From assembly GCA_009746045.1 (NCBI GenBank), contig RPFO01000644.1, forward strand, positions 1,031,680 to 1,095,679: 64,000 bases of DNA, read 5' to 3'. This document shows, one piece after another, positions 1 through 10,666 of this stretch. The position numbers were made by a program, and so were the translations under genes. A model generated the notes under the pieces. It had not been told where the DNA came from. It did not search any database and saw only the letters and a list, made by a program, of their open reading frames with translations. Source of the DNA: Mesostigma viride. Lineage: Eukaryota > Streptophyta > Mesostigmatophyceae > Mesostigmatales > Mesostigmataceae. Position 1 is the first letter of the stretch. Each line of letters begins with the position of its first letter.

Positions 1-324
1 GGACTCTCACGTAGCGTGTAGTCTCTTCGAGTCTCTCGTTAGTGGCCTTCGTGTTTCTCCCTTTCCTTGGGAGCAAGGCCGGTAGCATGTCATGGAGCGC
101 TGCCTAACTGCGGGCTCGTGAGCATGGAGTGCATCGATATTGAGACTATCAACGTGTTGTAATTGTATTAACTTTCTCAATAAATTCCGCATGTGCGGCT
201 TCATCATCAGACTGTGCAAAGTGTGTGTTGTGAAAGCATTATTCTATAGCAGGGGAGGCAATAAGGTGGTCATCAGGCACGAGGGACAGTTCCTTGTCCT
301 CGGCTGAGAGCCCTCCTTTCGTTA
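1..324 (+). repeat. 5' LTR of gypsy-1, 3' portion only
   Basis: This stretch repeats at 11208-11531 with one visible mismatch (261 against 11468), and gypsy-1 lies between the two copies, so it is read as the tail of the 5' LTR cut by the window edge. The near identity implies a recent insertion. Similarity stops at 324. The LTR may end there or may run further, because the downstream copy is itself interrupted at 11531. Confidence 0.8.
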
Positions 325-592
325 CTCGAAGAGACTACCCGGTAGTCTGCTTCCTTCTGTTCGAAGCCAAGACGTTGGCTTTAGTGTTTATCAACCATCA
401 GCAGTACAGGGAACGGCCTGGCTGACAGTTTGTAAAGGAAGTGTCTTGAGACAGATTTTAAGAAAATAGAACTAGCCAGAATTTGCTGGCTCTTGTCTTT
501 TTCTGGCAGGCTAGTCGAGTCGTTATCCTTGACGCCTGTTATAAAGCCTTTGGTTGTTGCTTCTTCTCAGCGAAACCTAGGCTTGTTGGTTC
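325..592 (+). other. gypsy-1 untranslated leader
   Basis: The stretch between the end of LTR similarity and the first gag codon shows no ORF of note. No convincing primer-binding site starting TGG is seen just after 324, which leaves the LTR border and the primer uncertain. Confidence 0.5.
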
Positions 593-2424
593 TTGTTTTG
601 CCCATCGGTCAGCTGGTGCATGCCACTGACGCGAGCGCAGACTCGAGCCATGGCGGATGCAAATAGAGCAGATGCCGACACGTCCGCTCCGGGGTCGAAT
701 GGCGGGATTCCTCCCGCCGTACCCGCAGTGGGTGAGAGTCGCGACCAAGAAGCGCCGCTGAGTATGGTGGCGCTGTTCGCGCAGATGCAAGCGCAGATGC
801 AGCAACAGTCGCAACAGTTGCAGCAGCAACTGGCGCTGCAGATGCGGGAAGTGACCGACAGATTGGTGGCCGTAGAGGGTCGTCATCTGCAGTCCACACC
901 ATGGGACGGGCAGGCATCGATGCCGGGCCCAATGGTGTTGCCGCGGAGCCGAGGGAGCGGGACCAGCCGCCAACCTCAGGTAATGCGGCGGGAAGGGCTC
1001 CGATGGAACCGGGGGTTTTGGCTGGGTCGCTAACCCAACACGACTTGCTTGGTGAGGCGGATGGTCAGCCACGGGGCGAGTATACGCTGGCGCCCAGGCG
1101 CCTGCCTTTCGATCAAGCGCGAGACGGATTGCACGAGGAGAACGGGGCAGGGCTGGCGCGCGCGATGGACCCACGCAGGGGTGCACCAGGACGCATGCTG
1201 CCAGGCGGGGTCTCAATTCCGTTTGGGCGAGGCGGTGGGGCGCTGACCGGCGGGTCGACTGCACGGTGGTCAAGTGTGCCAATCGGGCGCATTCCGCCCA
1301 TGGAGGACATAACCACGCCGCTGGCTTTCCGAGTACGGGAGGCAGCACGCCCAAGCACGCTGGCGCAGGGACGCGCAGCTCAGCGACCGCCGGAGGATGC
1401 CGATGGGGTGCAGTACCCGCAAAGGGTGCGCCTCATACCTGAAGGCGCGAAGATGCCCACCCTACCACGGGTGGACATGCGCGAGAAGTTCTCCACAACC
1501 GGCAATCTGGCCACGCTGGCGCAGGCCTACAACGCGTACAAGTCATGGATTGATCTGCAATACATGACTACGCAAGGCGCTGTAATGCATGAGTTTGTGA
1601 TGAACAACATGCATTTCTTCTTTCACGGCCTTACGCTGAGGCGAGTGGCTAGGCTGGTGGAGCAGTGGAGAGAGGTCTCGCTGTACACGCGTCACACGGA
1701 CGTGTGGTTCGGCTTCGACGGGCGTGGCCAGCCCGACTATGACAACATCATGTATGGTGTCGACCCTGCCGAGGAACTGTGGGGCCTCCTTCGCCAGGAA
1801 TACCCGGTGGAGACCATCAAGGCAGAGCGTGAGTGGCGCAGTTTCAAGATAGCCGAGGGTGAAACCCCGGAGCAATCTTACGAGCGCCTCATGGAGTTCG
1901 CCGGCGAAGTGGAGGACTGGTCCGAAAAGCTGGCGTGTCAGAAATGGCTGCAAGCGCTAGGCTCCAAGGAGATGGAGCTGCCCACGCCGCCCAACGGCCA
2001 GCCGTGGCGATTGCGGTCACTGTGCATTGAGGTCAGGGCCATGATGCGACGACACGCGCAAGGCCGGATCTCGGTAAGCACGGTGGTGGCCGAGCTGCAG
2101 GCCAAGGTCGACGCGCTGACCAAGGCCAAGTCGGGTGAGTCGTCTGCCACAAGACAAGCGCGCCCGCAAGGCGGCCACGGTGCTAGCAGGAACCAAGGGG
2201 GGTCTCGCAACGCCTCATCGCATGATGCAACCCAGGGTAACGCCGCTGGCGGCAACAAGGACGCTGCCGCTCCGCCGACGCGAGCTGGGGGGGCACGTCC
2301 TCACAGACGGGTAGGACGGATGCGCGCAAATCGGGCTGCTTCCTGTGCGGTCAGGATGGGCACATCAAACGTGATTGTCCCAAGGCGTGTAAGAAGTCAC
2401 ACCCGGCAACGGTCCGCACCCATC
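593..2424 (+). pseudogene. gag: gypsy-1 Gag with CCHC zinc knuckle, frameshifted
   Basis: This is the capsid/nucleocapsid precursor of the gypsy element. It starts with a glutamine-rich, probably coiled-coil stretch (about 770-860), continues into a capsid-like region (about 1480-2070, rich in W, Y and charged residues), and ends in a CCHC knuckle reading CFLCGQDGHIKRDC at 2337-2378. The frame changes from 593 to the frame open at 901 somewhere within 901-1030, and again near the run of seven G at 2287-2293; both are -1 changes. The knuckle lies in the frame that continues into the protease, so Gag and Pol may have been one polyprotein. Either the gene is slightly decayed or the sequence has missing bases. 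The identification as Gag rests on the knuckle and on position before the protease. Confidence 0.8.
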
Positions 2425-3660
2425 TGGCGGGGCAGTGCCCAGCGCCGGGGGTGCACTTTGCGGACGTGGAGGACAAGAAGGTGGACGCGGGGGTGGTCAT
2501 CATTCAGCCGACGGGCGAGGCGGGGGGACGTGAAAGGGAGGATGGGGGATCGCAGGTTCAATACAGGGACGAGGACTTCTGGCGGCCAGCCGACGTGATG
2601 GCGTTGGACATCCACGCAGTTGGCGCGCGAGGGAAGCAAGCACGTGCACCGCCGTCGTTTCAGGTGGGGCAGCCAAGTGAGACTGTGGGGCAGCTGCCTC
2701 AGTCCTTTCGCATGGCTCCCGCTCGGACCGGCTCCACCCTGGAACACGACAATCCTGCTGGGGCAGAGCAGCGGCGCAGGTTGTTGCCATTATACCCTAT
2801 GCCGTCGGTCGTGGACACGCCTGCATACACTCCCCGGCAAGTGGTCGAGTGGTTCGGTCAGCGGGCCGTGGAGGTGCTCGGGTCGCATGCGTCAGAGGTA
2901 CAGCGGTACGCTGACACAATGGACGCCCGTAGGTTGCACAACGCTGAGACAGCCACATTTGTCGGGCATCGCCCTGCATCGGCTTCGGTAATCGTGGGTC
3001 ATGTCGCTCATGGTGTCTTGGACAACGCGCAGCGGGCGTGCGTAGTGCCTAGGGCACCCACTGTCACCTCATATCCGGATGGCGAGCCAGCAATGGCGTT
3101 TCAGGCGCAGGGGCACGGGGAGCCCCTGAGCAACGTGGTCTACAGTACTGACCATGAATTGGTCGTGAAACTGGACAGCGGGGCCCAGCCACTCGTTATC
3201 AGTGCTCGGCTGGCCCAGTTGCTCAACCTAACCAGGGAGAATGGCGGGCTGCGGGACAGTCATGTGTCCGTGGCGGGCTGGCAGGGCCCTGCCGCTAAAC
3301 CCTTTGCCATGACTGCGGTCCAGGTAATGGTCATCCTCAACCCGCTCAGGCCATCCGACATGGCCTGCATCCCTGTGAATGCCCTTGTGACCGAGCAGTC
3401 ATCGTATGACGTGCTGGTCGGCATGGAGGTCATGTTTCCCATGCGGCTCGAGGTACGCATGTGGGAAGGCCGCGCGGTGTACATCGTTGACAGAGACGGT
3501 GACGCCATGCGCCAAGCAAGCATCCCGGTGAGCTGCTACAGCTCGGACACTGGGGCAGTGCGTGTCTCGACGGTCAACCGGGTCGAGGCTGGCTCGCACG
3601 ACGCGGTGGTGGAGGTACGGATGGGGGAGGTCACGGCAGCTGGGGGGGCTGTGCGTGATA
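2425..3660 (+). CDS. gypsy-1 retropepsin-like aspartic protease and linker
   Basis: The frame that holds the Gag zinc knuckle stays open to 3851. The active-site motif LDSGAQ is at about 3171-3188 (DSGA 3174-3185), followed about 75 residues later by VLVGMEV, the usual second hydrophobic motif of retropepsins. The protease would cut the Gag-Pol polyprotein inside the virus-like particle. About 200 residues of proline- and glycine-rich linker precede it. After the run of seven G at 3642-3648 the likely coding frame moves by -1 into an alanine-, serine- and threonine-rich stretch (3671-3908) that leads into the methyltransferase. Confidence 0.8.
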
Positions 3661-3879
3661 AGCATCGGCCGTGCATCCCAACAGCGCTGGTGGGACGGGC
3701 CTCATTGCAGAGCACGTGGGCGGCGCGACAGCAGCCGCAAGCGCGGCAGGCCCTTTTGCGTCAGCACGTCACCAACGCGGTGCGGCAGCAACAACTCTCT
3801 CATCTCCCGCGGCAATCGCAGTCCAAGTGGCTGTCGCGACAACGAAGGTAACTTCTGTGCCGATGTTGTGGCAGAGTCG

Positions 3880-5300
3880 CGGGTCTTGTCCGAAGGGGTT
3901 GTATTGCTAGAATTGTTTGCTGGGATGGGAGGGGGGCTGGCTGGCTTTCTCGCTGCAGGCGGTACGTGCCACACGTTGATCGCCGTAGAGCCGTCTCCTA
4001 CCGCTCGGGCAGTGTATAGGCATCACTGTGCCCAGCTGTCTGCCCTGTATCCATCTCAGTTCCCTCCGTCTGCGTGGACAGATCCGTTTGGGGAGTGCCC
4101 TCAGGATATCCGTGCTATTGGGGAGGTTCATGTGCGAGGCCTTTTGAGGCGGCACAAGAGGATAGACCTCGTCCTCGCGGGCTGGGAATGTCAAGGGTTG
4201 AGTCAGGCCGGCGTAGGACGCGGGCTTGCGGATCCTAGGAGCGGGTTGTTTTGGGATCTGCTTCGAGTCGTTGGACTCTTGCAGCAGCTGCAGGACCAGC
4301 CACTAGCGTATCTTTTTGAGAACGTGGTGGCCGACGACAGCCCTCACGAGGTAGTGAGGAAGGACTGGGCCCAGATCGTGGACATCTTAGGGGCACCAGT
4401 CACGTGCGACAATGCAGGATTGGGCGGGCTCACCCACAGGTACCGCGCATTCTGGACCAACCTTGCACTCACCACCACCATCCAGGCAGTGGTAGATGCG
4501 ATCACACGACAGCACGACGGCATGCCCGCGGAGGTGGCGCTGCCACCACATTTGGTCACGCAGCGGGTAGACGTCGCCGATCGGCACCCTTACGCGCCCG
4601 TCAATCACGTAGGTAAGCCTATGTGCGCTCTTCCCACCTTGGTTAGTTACCAGGGGTCATCGGCCTACAGGGACCGGGGCAAGGGTTTGGTATGGGACAC
4701 CGGTACGGGTTTGTTGGTGCAGCCGCCCGCTGAGTTTCGGGAGGTGAGCATGGGGTTCCATGTGGGGGCGTCCGCCGCTGAGGGGGTTTTAGAGGCCACT
4801 AGGTGGTCTCTCGTTGGGCAAGCCATGTCAGCCTTCCAGGTTGGGTATGTTCTGCGGGCCGCAATGCAAGTGCGCCAGGGTGGGGGAGATATCCCCACAC
4901 CGCCACCGCCTGTCAGTGCCCACGCGGCTGGTGTCCGGCCAACAGCGTCCGGCGGCACTGGGTCGCCATGGAGATCGCGGCTGCTTCAACTATGGAGCGT
5001 TATCCTCATGACGTCCTTGTTGTCCAGCACGGTGTTCGCTGGAGCGCCCACCCTGCAGCAATCGGTCGGTCGCGCAGTCCGTGCCATTCAGCAGGTGAGC
5101 GTCACACCCGGTGTAGCCGCATTTTCCCTTTTCCACGATGCCGCTGTCCGGGGGCCTTGTGTCGACAGTAGGAGTGCCGCAGTCGCAGATCCTGCTGCCT
5201 CTCACATATGGGCCATAGGTGAGCACCTCACCGCCACGCAACGCAAGGCTATGGAGCACTGGTTGCATTCTGCACGCTCAGTTTCGCTTTCAGCAGTGAA
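3880..5300 (+). CDS. DNMT3-like cytosine-5 DNA methyltransferase inside gypsy-1 pol
   Basis: This domain would transfer a methyl group from S-adenosylmethionine to cytosine in DNA. Motif I reads LELFAGMGGG (3910-3936). Motif IV reads GWECQGLS, with the catalytic cysteine codon at 4189-4191. Motif VI is FENV (4315-4326), a motif VIII-like THRYRAFW follows near 4432, then a target-recognition region and a final helix region (LVGQAMSAF, about 4807-4835). The stretch SGLFWDLLRVV and the short spacing to ENV look like DNMT3/DRM enzymes rather than DNMT1/CMT. The catalytic pair is EC where most enzymes have PC; the cysteine, and the glutamate of ENV, are kept. It sits between protease and RT in the same orientation and has no own promoter that I can see, so it is probably made as part of Pol. 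About 140 residues of linker follow. The methyltransferase call is firm; activity is inferred. Confidence 0.93.
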
Positions 5301-6698
5301 GAACTAGGGTGCTACAACGGGGGCTGCATGGGGGTCCCACTAGATACGGATCAGCCCTTATTCAGGCGGCAGCATAGGCTGAGCTTGGCTGAGCTGGAAT
5401 TCGTAGATGCTAACTGTCGAGAGCTAGAGGCAGCTGGGATCATCCGCGCTTCATCCTCCAGTTATGCAGCTGCCACGGTGGTTGCACCCAAGAAGGATAC
5501 CATCACAGGCGAGTGGACAGGTATGCGCATGGCCACTGACCTGCGTCAGCTGAACGCGCACACTCCTGTTGATATAGGTACCCCATGCCTCGGGTCGATG
5601 ATGTTTTGGATAAAATATCTCCCCAGGTCAAGTATGTGTCGTCGCTAGATTTGCGTAGCGGCTTCCATCAGATCAAGGTCGTAGAGGCAGATCAGCGCAT
5701 GCTGGCCTTTTGGGGTGGGACCCGTCTGTACGAGTGGGTTCGCATGCCATTCGGACATCGCAACGCTAGTGCGGTGTTCCAACGTGCCATGGACCAGGTG
5801 CTGGCAGGTTTGCCATTTGCAGCCTGCTACATAGACGATGTCATTGTCTTTAGCGAGACATTTGACCAGCACTTAGCTCACCTCGATCAGGTTCGGATCG
5901 CCCTAGATAAGGCCAACCTGCGGCTGCACCCTGAAAAGTGCAAGTTCGCCCAACAGACCATAGGGTTTCTTGGTCATCAGATTGTACCAGGTGGCCGGAC
6001 CCCTGAGGCAGCCAAAGTGGAAGCCATCAGCAACGCCGCAGTGCCCATCGACATCTCGGGGGTGCGCGCATATCTCGGGCTAGCTGGCTATTATCGAGGA
6101 TATATTCAGAATTTCAGCACCAAAGTCAAACCCCTGACTGAGTTGTTGAAGAAGGGCAATGTCTGGGCGTGGGGTCCGGCTCAGCAGCGAGCCATCGATA
6201 CCATCAAACAGGAACTGACTGCCGCTCCTATCCTCCGCGCCCCCGACTATGCTCTGCCCTTCATTCTTTACACCGATTGGTCCAAGGTAGGCCTAGGGGC
6301 TGTGCTAGCACAAAAGGACGATGCGGGGCGCGAGCATGTTATCGCGTACGCTAGTTGGAGTAACAACTCTGCCGAGAGTCGGTACTCTTCCTACGAGGGG
6401 GAAGCGTTAGCCGTTGTGTGGGCCATCAAGCACTTCAGACCATATCTCTTTGGGCGGGTGTTCACACTTGTCACTGATCACCAGCCCTTATTGTGGTTGA
6501 TGACCAGCGACAAACTCACGGGTAAGCTGGCCCGGTGGGCAATGATCATTCAGGAGTACCACCTGACAATCGTCCATCGGCCAGGTGTGGATCACTCCAA
6601 CGCGGACGTCCTGTCCAGGTATGCTCTACCAACCACTGTTGACAACACTGGTGCGCGGGCCCTAGGGGCCGAGAGCTCGCCTGGGTCTGTGGTTTTTG
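5270..6698 (+). pseudogene. pol: gypsy-1 reverse transcriptase and RNase H
   Basis: The RT starts in the frame open at 5304, with a primer-grip side KKD and the template strand LRQLNAHTPVD, then moves by -1 near 5578 into the frame of 5585-6730. The catalytic YIDD is at 5828-5839, and FLGHQIVPGG and YLGLAGYYRGYI are typical of Ty3/gypsy. RNase H follows, with the TDWSKVGLGAVL and YEGEALAVVWA motifs and DHQPLLW. The frame shift lies inside the conserved fingers/palm region, so it cannot be a useful programmed site. The coding region runs straight into transposon T1 at 6699; with T1 and one TTAA removed, the frame continues without a break. Confidence 0.92.
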
Positions 6699-6702
6699 TT
6701 AA

Positions 6703-8419
6703 CACGTCCCCTGTAGAAACTCAGTCCTAAAAATAGGACTGAGTATACCATCTTTGAGATCATGTGGCGGTAAGGGTAGGGGGTACCCCATATATTTGAT
6801 ATGCATCATAGCACTCAATATCATGCTAATGCTTGGGCATGTGCTTAAAAAATCATATGTTGACCAAATCATGTAAAATTATACGTGACTCTCAACCCTT
6901 ACTCGCGATTTTGGAATTTTCTGTGGAAGCACGAGTGTGTAAAATCCAATAAAATCCATATTCACTATTAAAAATCATAGGCGTGTAGATATTAGAGTTC
7001 TTGAACTGTGGAAAAAAACTGGACTCAATTCGGCCACTGGCACTGCCTGAAACATGCAAAACACTGCCAGTCCTATAAATAGGACTGGGCCTTGGTAACA
7101 AAATGCTAGCATGGGAGTGCGGTCGTACTACACACCACCGTGGCCACCAACCATGCCAATCAACTCATTTCCCTTCCAGCATAATAGGACAACATGCTTG
7201 CATCATCATATTGCAGTTATATTATACCTTATAATGTGTGAGAGCCTATGCAAGCACGTAGGGAATGGGTTTGGATACCTACCCACGAAAGGTTTTTTTT
7301 TGTGTGTTAACCACCAATGTATTGGGCAGGTTAAGCATATTTCAAGTGTCTCTAACAAGAATGGACATGGATGAAACTGTTTTGCCTTGCCATGGCATGG
7401 CCAACATACTTGCTGGCACATGATGACAGTGGTTTACCACCAAGATCTTTCACTCACCCATATAAGCTTGAAAGCACCCTTGACGAGGCCCATGGCCACA
7501 CAATTATGCAGTATGAACGTAGCAAAAGAACAACTAACATCTATGAAGGTGTTTAAACCCATAAAGCGCCTAAAAACCTGCACAACTACACCAGGGCAAG
7601 GCAAATGCCTGGCAACATCATCTAAAAAGGGGGTTTTGGAGAGGGGCAGGCAACGGTCAAGAAAGAGCATCAAGACTCGAAACTGGCAACACCTCGCAAG
7701 CTTAAACTCATGTAAGAACATCAAGAAATGATGAGACAACGATATTCCGGCTTTACCTTGCATGGCTGGCGTTACCTTGGCCCAGGCGGTGCCCGCAAAA
7801 GTGGAACTTTGAGGCACACACACCATGAAGTGACAGAGTGGTCGAAATCATCAAATCTATACTGCCACTAGGTCAATTCTATGACCATGCATGATAACAA
7901 GTAGAAAGAAGCCTATAAACCCTTTGACTTGCGCCGGAAAGCAGTTGTAGTAATCAATTCCGTCGGCCTGCCTGATCGCAGCTTTTTCCAGCAAGAACGG
8001 TGCCGACACCTAGTAAATCGCATTTCCGCGAGCTGAAAATTGACTTGTATCATCTCTATGATATATAAAAACTATTTCCTGAGTTTGGCCAGCTATATCG
8101 TCGGAAAACGTAAACTGCATGCATGGGCGCAAGCCGCCATGGCTAGGTCGTGCATTTCCGGAACACACGTTTCACGTGGAAAAGTACCCTTACCACCTGT
8201 TCTTTGACCGTACATTTAGCCGCTCATACCAAATCCAAAAAAATCGCAAAAATATGTCCAAGAAAGATCTTTTCACGTAGTATTTGAATAAATTTTGAGG
8301 GAATTTTTTGACAAACCTTCCGATCGGGGCAAATTTTCTACGAAACCCCAAATCTCAGTCCTAAATTTAGGACTGAGTTGAACTCAGTCCTAAAAATAGG
8401 TGTGGCTACAGACGACGTG
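6703..8419. mobile_element. T1, non-autonomous TTAA-flanked (piggyBac-type) DNA transposon
   Basis: The element is 1717 bp and is flanked by TTAA (6699-6702 and 8420-8423). Its ends are inverted: CACGTCCCCTGTAG on the left and, read inwards from the right, CACGTCGTCTGTAG. Removing it with one TTAA rejoins the gypsy-1 pol frame exactly. A second copy, T2, lies inverted at 51409-53128 with the same TTAA flanks. There is no transposase; piggyBac enzymes are about 500-600 residues. Subterminal palindromes with AGTCCTA, four bases, TAGGACT occur at both ends and once inside (about 7069-7090). The TTAA duplication is characteristic of piggyBac, but the terminal bases are not the usual CCC, so the superfamily call is an inference. 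Confidence 0.85.
7434..7826 (-). CDS. Conserved ORF in T1, function unknown
   Basis: An open frame of 130 codons on the minus strand matches, at roughly 70 percent of residues, the frame at 51975-52391 in T2. Shared blocks include TFAGTAWAK, MFLHEF and MGLNTFIDV. The T3 fragment at the window end encodes a similar start near 63958. I do not recognise the family. Two diverged copies staying open suggests coding history, but 120 codons could also stay open by chance. Confidence 0.4.
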   Translation of the reverse strand: MVCVPQSSTFAGTAWAKVTPAMQGKAGISLSHHFLMFLHEFKLARCCQFRVLMLFLDRCLPLSKTPFLDDVARHLPCPGVVVQVFRRFMGLNTFIDVSCSFATFILHNCVAMGLVKGAFKLIWVSERSWW

Positions 8420-8423
8420 TTAA

Positions 8424-10196
8424 TGCTGCAGGCTTCGCTGACGCCGACGCCGAGGCAGACTGGCGCGCAGTCGAGTATACAGTCGCAGACTTTGCAGCAA
8501 GCTGCAATGCAGTTCACCCTTCTCCCTTCACCCCTGCCGCTGGCCTCCTCGCGTTGGAGGAAGGTAATTCTCCGTCCTTTGACATTGACAATACCTTGGC
8601 ACGATACCTAGCACTCCAGGTGGTGTTGGTTGGCCATCTCACAGTGGAATGCAACATGGGTGATGTGTGGCTCGATGGGCGTGTGTTGGAGCAGGTCCAA
8701 GGGATAGCTCTCACCCCACCCCGGTTGATTGGTCCTCAGCCCAGCGTGACGCTGAGTTGAATAGGGTGCAACATAGGGCGGTCACATACTCGTGGGATGC
8801 CGGGGTCCTCCACAAAATGATCGGCAAGCGCAAAGTGGTGGTGCCGCCGCCTCACAAGCGGGTCGCCATCGTCCAGCAAGCCCATGAGCGGTATGGCCAC
8901 CTGGGTGGTAACCGCACTTTGGCGCTAGTGCGCGCCTCTTATTGGTGGAACGGCATGCGTGCCACAGTCGCGCAGGTCGTCGCTCGCTGCACGCAGTGTG
9001 CCCGGGTGAAGGCCCGGTTCAATGTGGACCACGATGCGAAAGAATTGATGAGCCTACCCATCAGAGGGCTCTTCTACCGCTGGCACGTAGACCTGTGTGG
9101 GCCCTTTGATGAAAGTGCAGATGGCCACAAGTATGTCATGGTGTGTGTCGAAAGTTTTAGCAAGTGGGTCGAGCTCATCCCCATTGCTGACAAGCAGGCC
9201 GCCACCACCGCCAAGCACTTCGCCGACATCATCGCCAGGTTTGGCGCCCCCGCGGAGGTGGTCACCGACCAGGGCGGGGAGTTTCGTGGGGAATTTCAGG
9301 AATTGTTGGATGCATGTCTCATTGATCACCGTCGCACTTCTCGCAAGCATCCTCAGGCCAATGGTTTGGCTGAGAGATTGGTGCAGACTGTCAAGCAGGC
9401 TTTGCGCAAGTGGAGCCTGCAGTCAGCATCATTCACTATGTGGGATCGTGAACTGGCGTGGATAGCCATGGGTTACCGAATGTCACCCCAGGAGTCGCTC
9501 GCCTGTTTCTCCCCGTATTTCCTGTTGTTTGGGCGCGCACCCTTGCTCCCCACGGAGGCGCAGAGTGCACACCCCACCCCTATGGCGTTTGACAACGCCA
9601 GTCAGTTTCTGGCTGAGGTGACCGCACGGGCGGCTACTTTCCGCAAGGTTATGCCCATTGCCATGAACAACTTGTTCATCGCCCAGCACCGAGATACCCT
9701 GCGCTACGCTCAGCGCCGGGGGGGCGCTTACATGGCCCGTCAGCTGCATTTTCGTCCGGGGCAGTTCGTATTTCTCCGCACGCAGCTGACCGACACTCTT
9801 GACGTGACTGCGGGGCCGACCATCTTGCGGATCGTCGCCATCAAGCCATCTGGGGTCGCCATTTTGGAGGGCGTCGACGGCAGTCGCACCACCGATAACG
9901 TAAGCAACCTCAGTCCGTGTTCGTTGCCCAACTTATTGCCTGACCTCGCCCCGCACACGGCCAGGCGGGTCAAGGACGCACAGTGTCAGGTTTGCCATCG
10001 CGTAGACCAGGGGGATACCATGTTGCTGTGTGATCACTGTAATTGTGGGTGGCACATGCACTGCTTGCAGCCAGCGCTCACCACCGTGCCAGCGGGCCAG
10101 TGGTTTTGCCCAGTTTGTGTCGCTGCCCGTTTCGCAACCAGTAGCGTCACCATTTCCTTAGCTGCTGTGGTGTTGGCACGGTCGCTGGCCATGTGA
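8424..10196 (+). CDS. pol: gypsy-1 integrase with C-terminal PHD finger
   Basis: After T1 the frame continues through an acidic linker (about 8424-8720), then moves by -1 near two runs of four C (about 8717-8727) into the integrase frame. The HHCC zinc domain has AHERYGHLGG and CTQC (about 8880-9000). The catalytic D, D and E codons are at 9090, 9267 and 9372, giving the D,D(35)E spacing. A CDFR-like basic C-terminal domain follows. At 9984-10118 lies a C4HC3 PHD finger (CQVC, CDHC, H..C, CPVC, with WF before the last pair). Many gypsy integrases carry a chromodomain at this place to steer integration to marked chromatin; here a PHD finger, a histone H3 tail reader, occupies it. A short hydrophobic tail ends the protein. 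Confidence 0.93.
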
Positions 10197-10222
10197 GGAG
10201 CCATGAGAGCCAGCGAGGGGGG

Positions 10223-10363
10223 AATCATGGGACAGGTCCTCGCCCACCCCACCGGGCATGCAGTTAAGGCAGGCACGTCAGCTCAGCTCATTTGGGTTTT
10301 ACCAAAGCTGAGCATGGCCAACCGCCATGGTGGCGCCGGAGATTGTGGTACGCAGACGCGACA
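10223..10363 (+). repeat. 140-bp direct duplication, copy 1
   Basis: This stretch, starting AATCATGGGACAGG, recurs without visible change at 11531-11671. The first copy begins directly after a G-rich tract behind the pol stop codon, and the second begins directly behind the end of the 3' LTR. The layout would fit two LTRs head to tail, the second cut after 140 bp, or a local duplication or assembly error. Confidence 0.85.
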
Positions 10364-10630
10364 GCTGTCACGGACGCGAGCTGTGTCATCCGGGCGCCCA
10401 CTATGCACAAGACCGGTGACGTGCGCAAGGAATTTGTTTTCTGCGCATTTTCGACAAAGGCTAGTGACCGGGGGGGGACACTAGCATTTACAGCATAAGA
10501 GCGGACGAAAGTGCACGTGCGCGCGCGCCGGGCCATGCAGGCACGGCTGGGCGCGCAGCACAGACGTACTTGAGCGGACGGCAGCACAAGTGCGCAGCGT
10601 CGAGAGGATCATACGCGAGTTAGTGGACAG

Positions 10631-10666
10631 CTGGAGCTGGAGCTGGAGCTGGAGCTGGAGCTGGAC
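10631..10666 (+). repeat. CTGGAG hexamer microsatellite
   Basis: Five perfect CTGGAG units followed by CTGGAC lie inside the presumed 3' LTR. Confidence 0.9.

Noticed and set aside
539-1354. Large minus-strand frames opposite gypsy-1 gag
   Set aside because: They mirror the GC-rich gag codons, have atypical composition and no domain.
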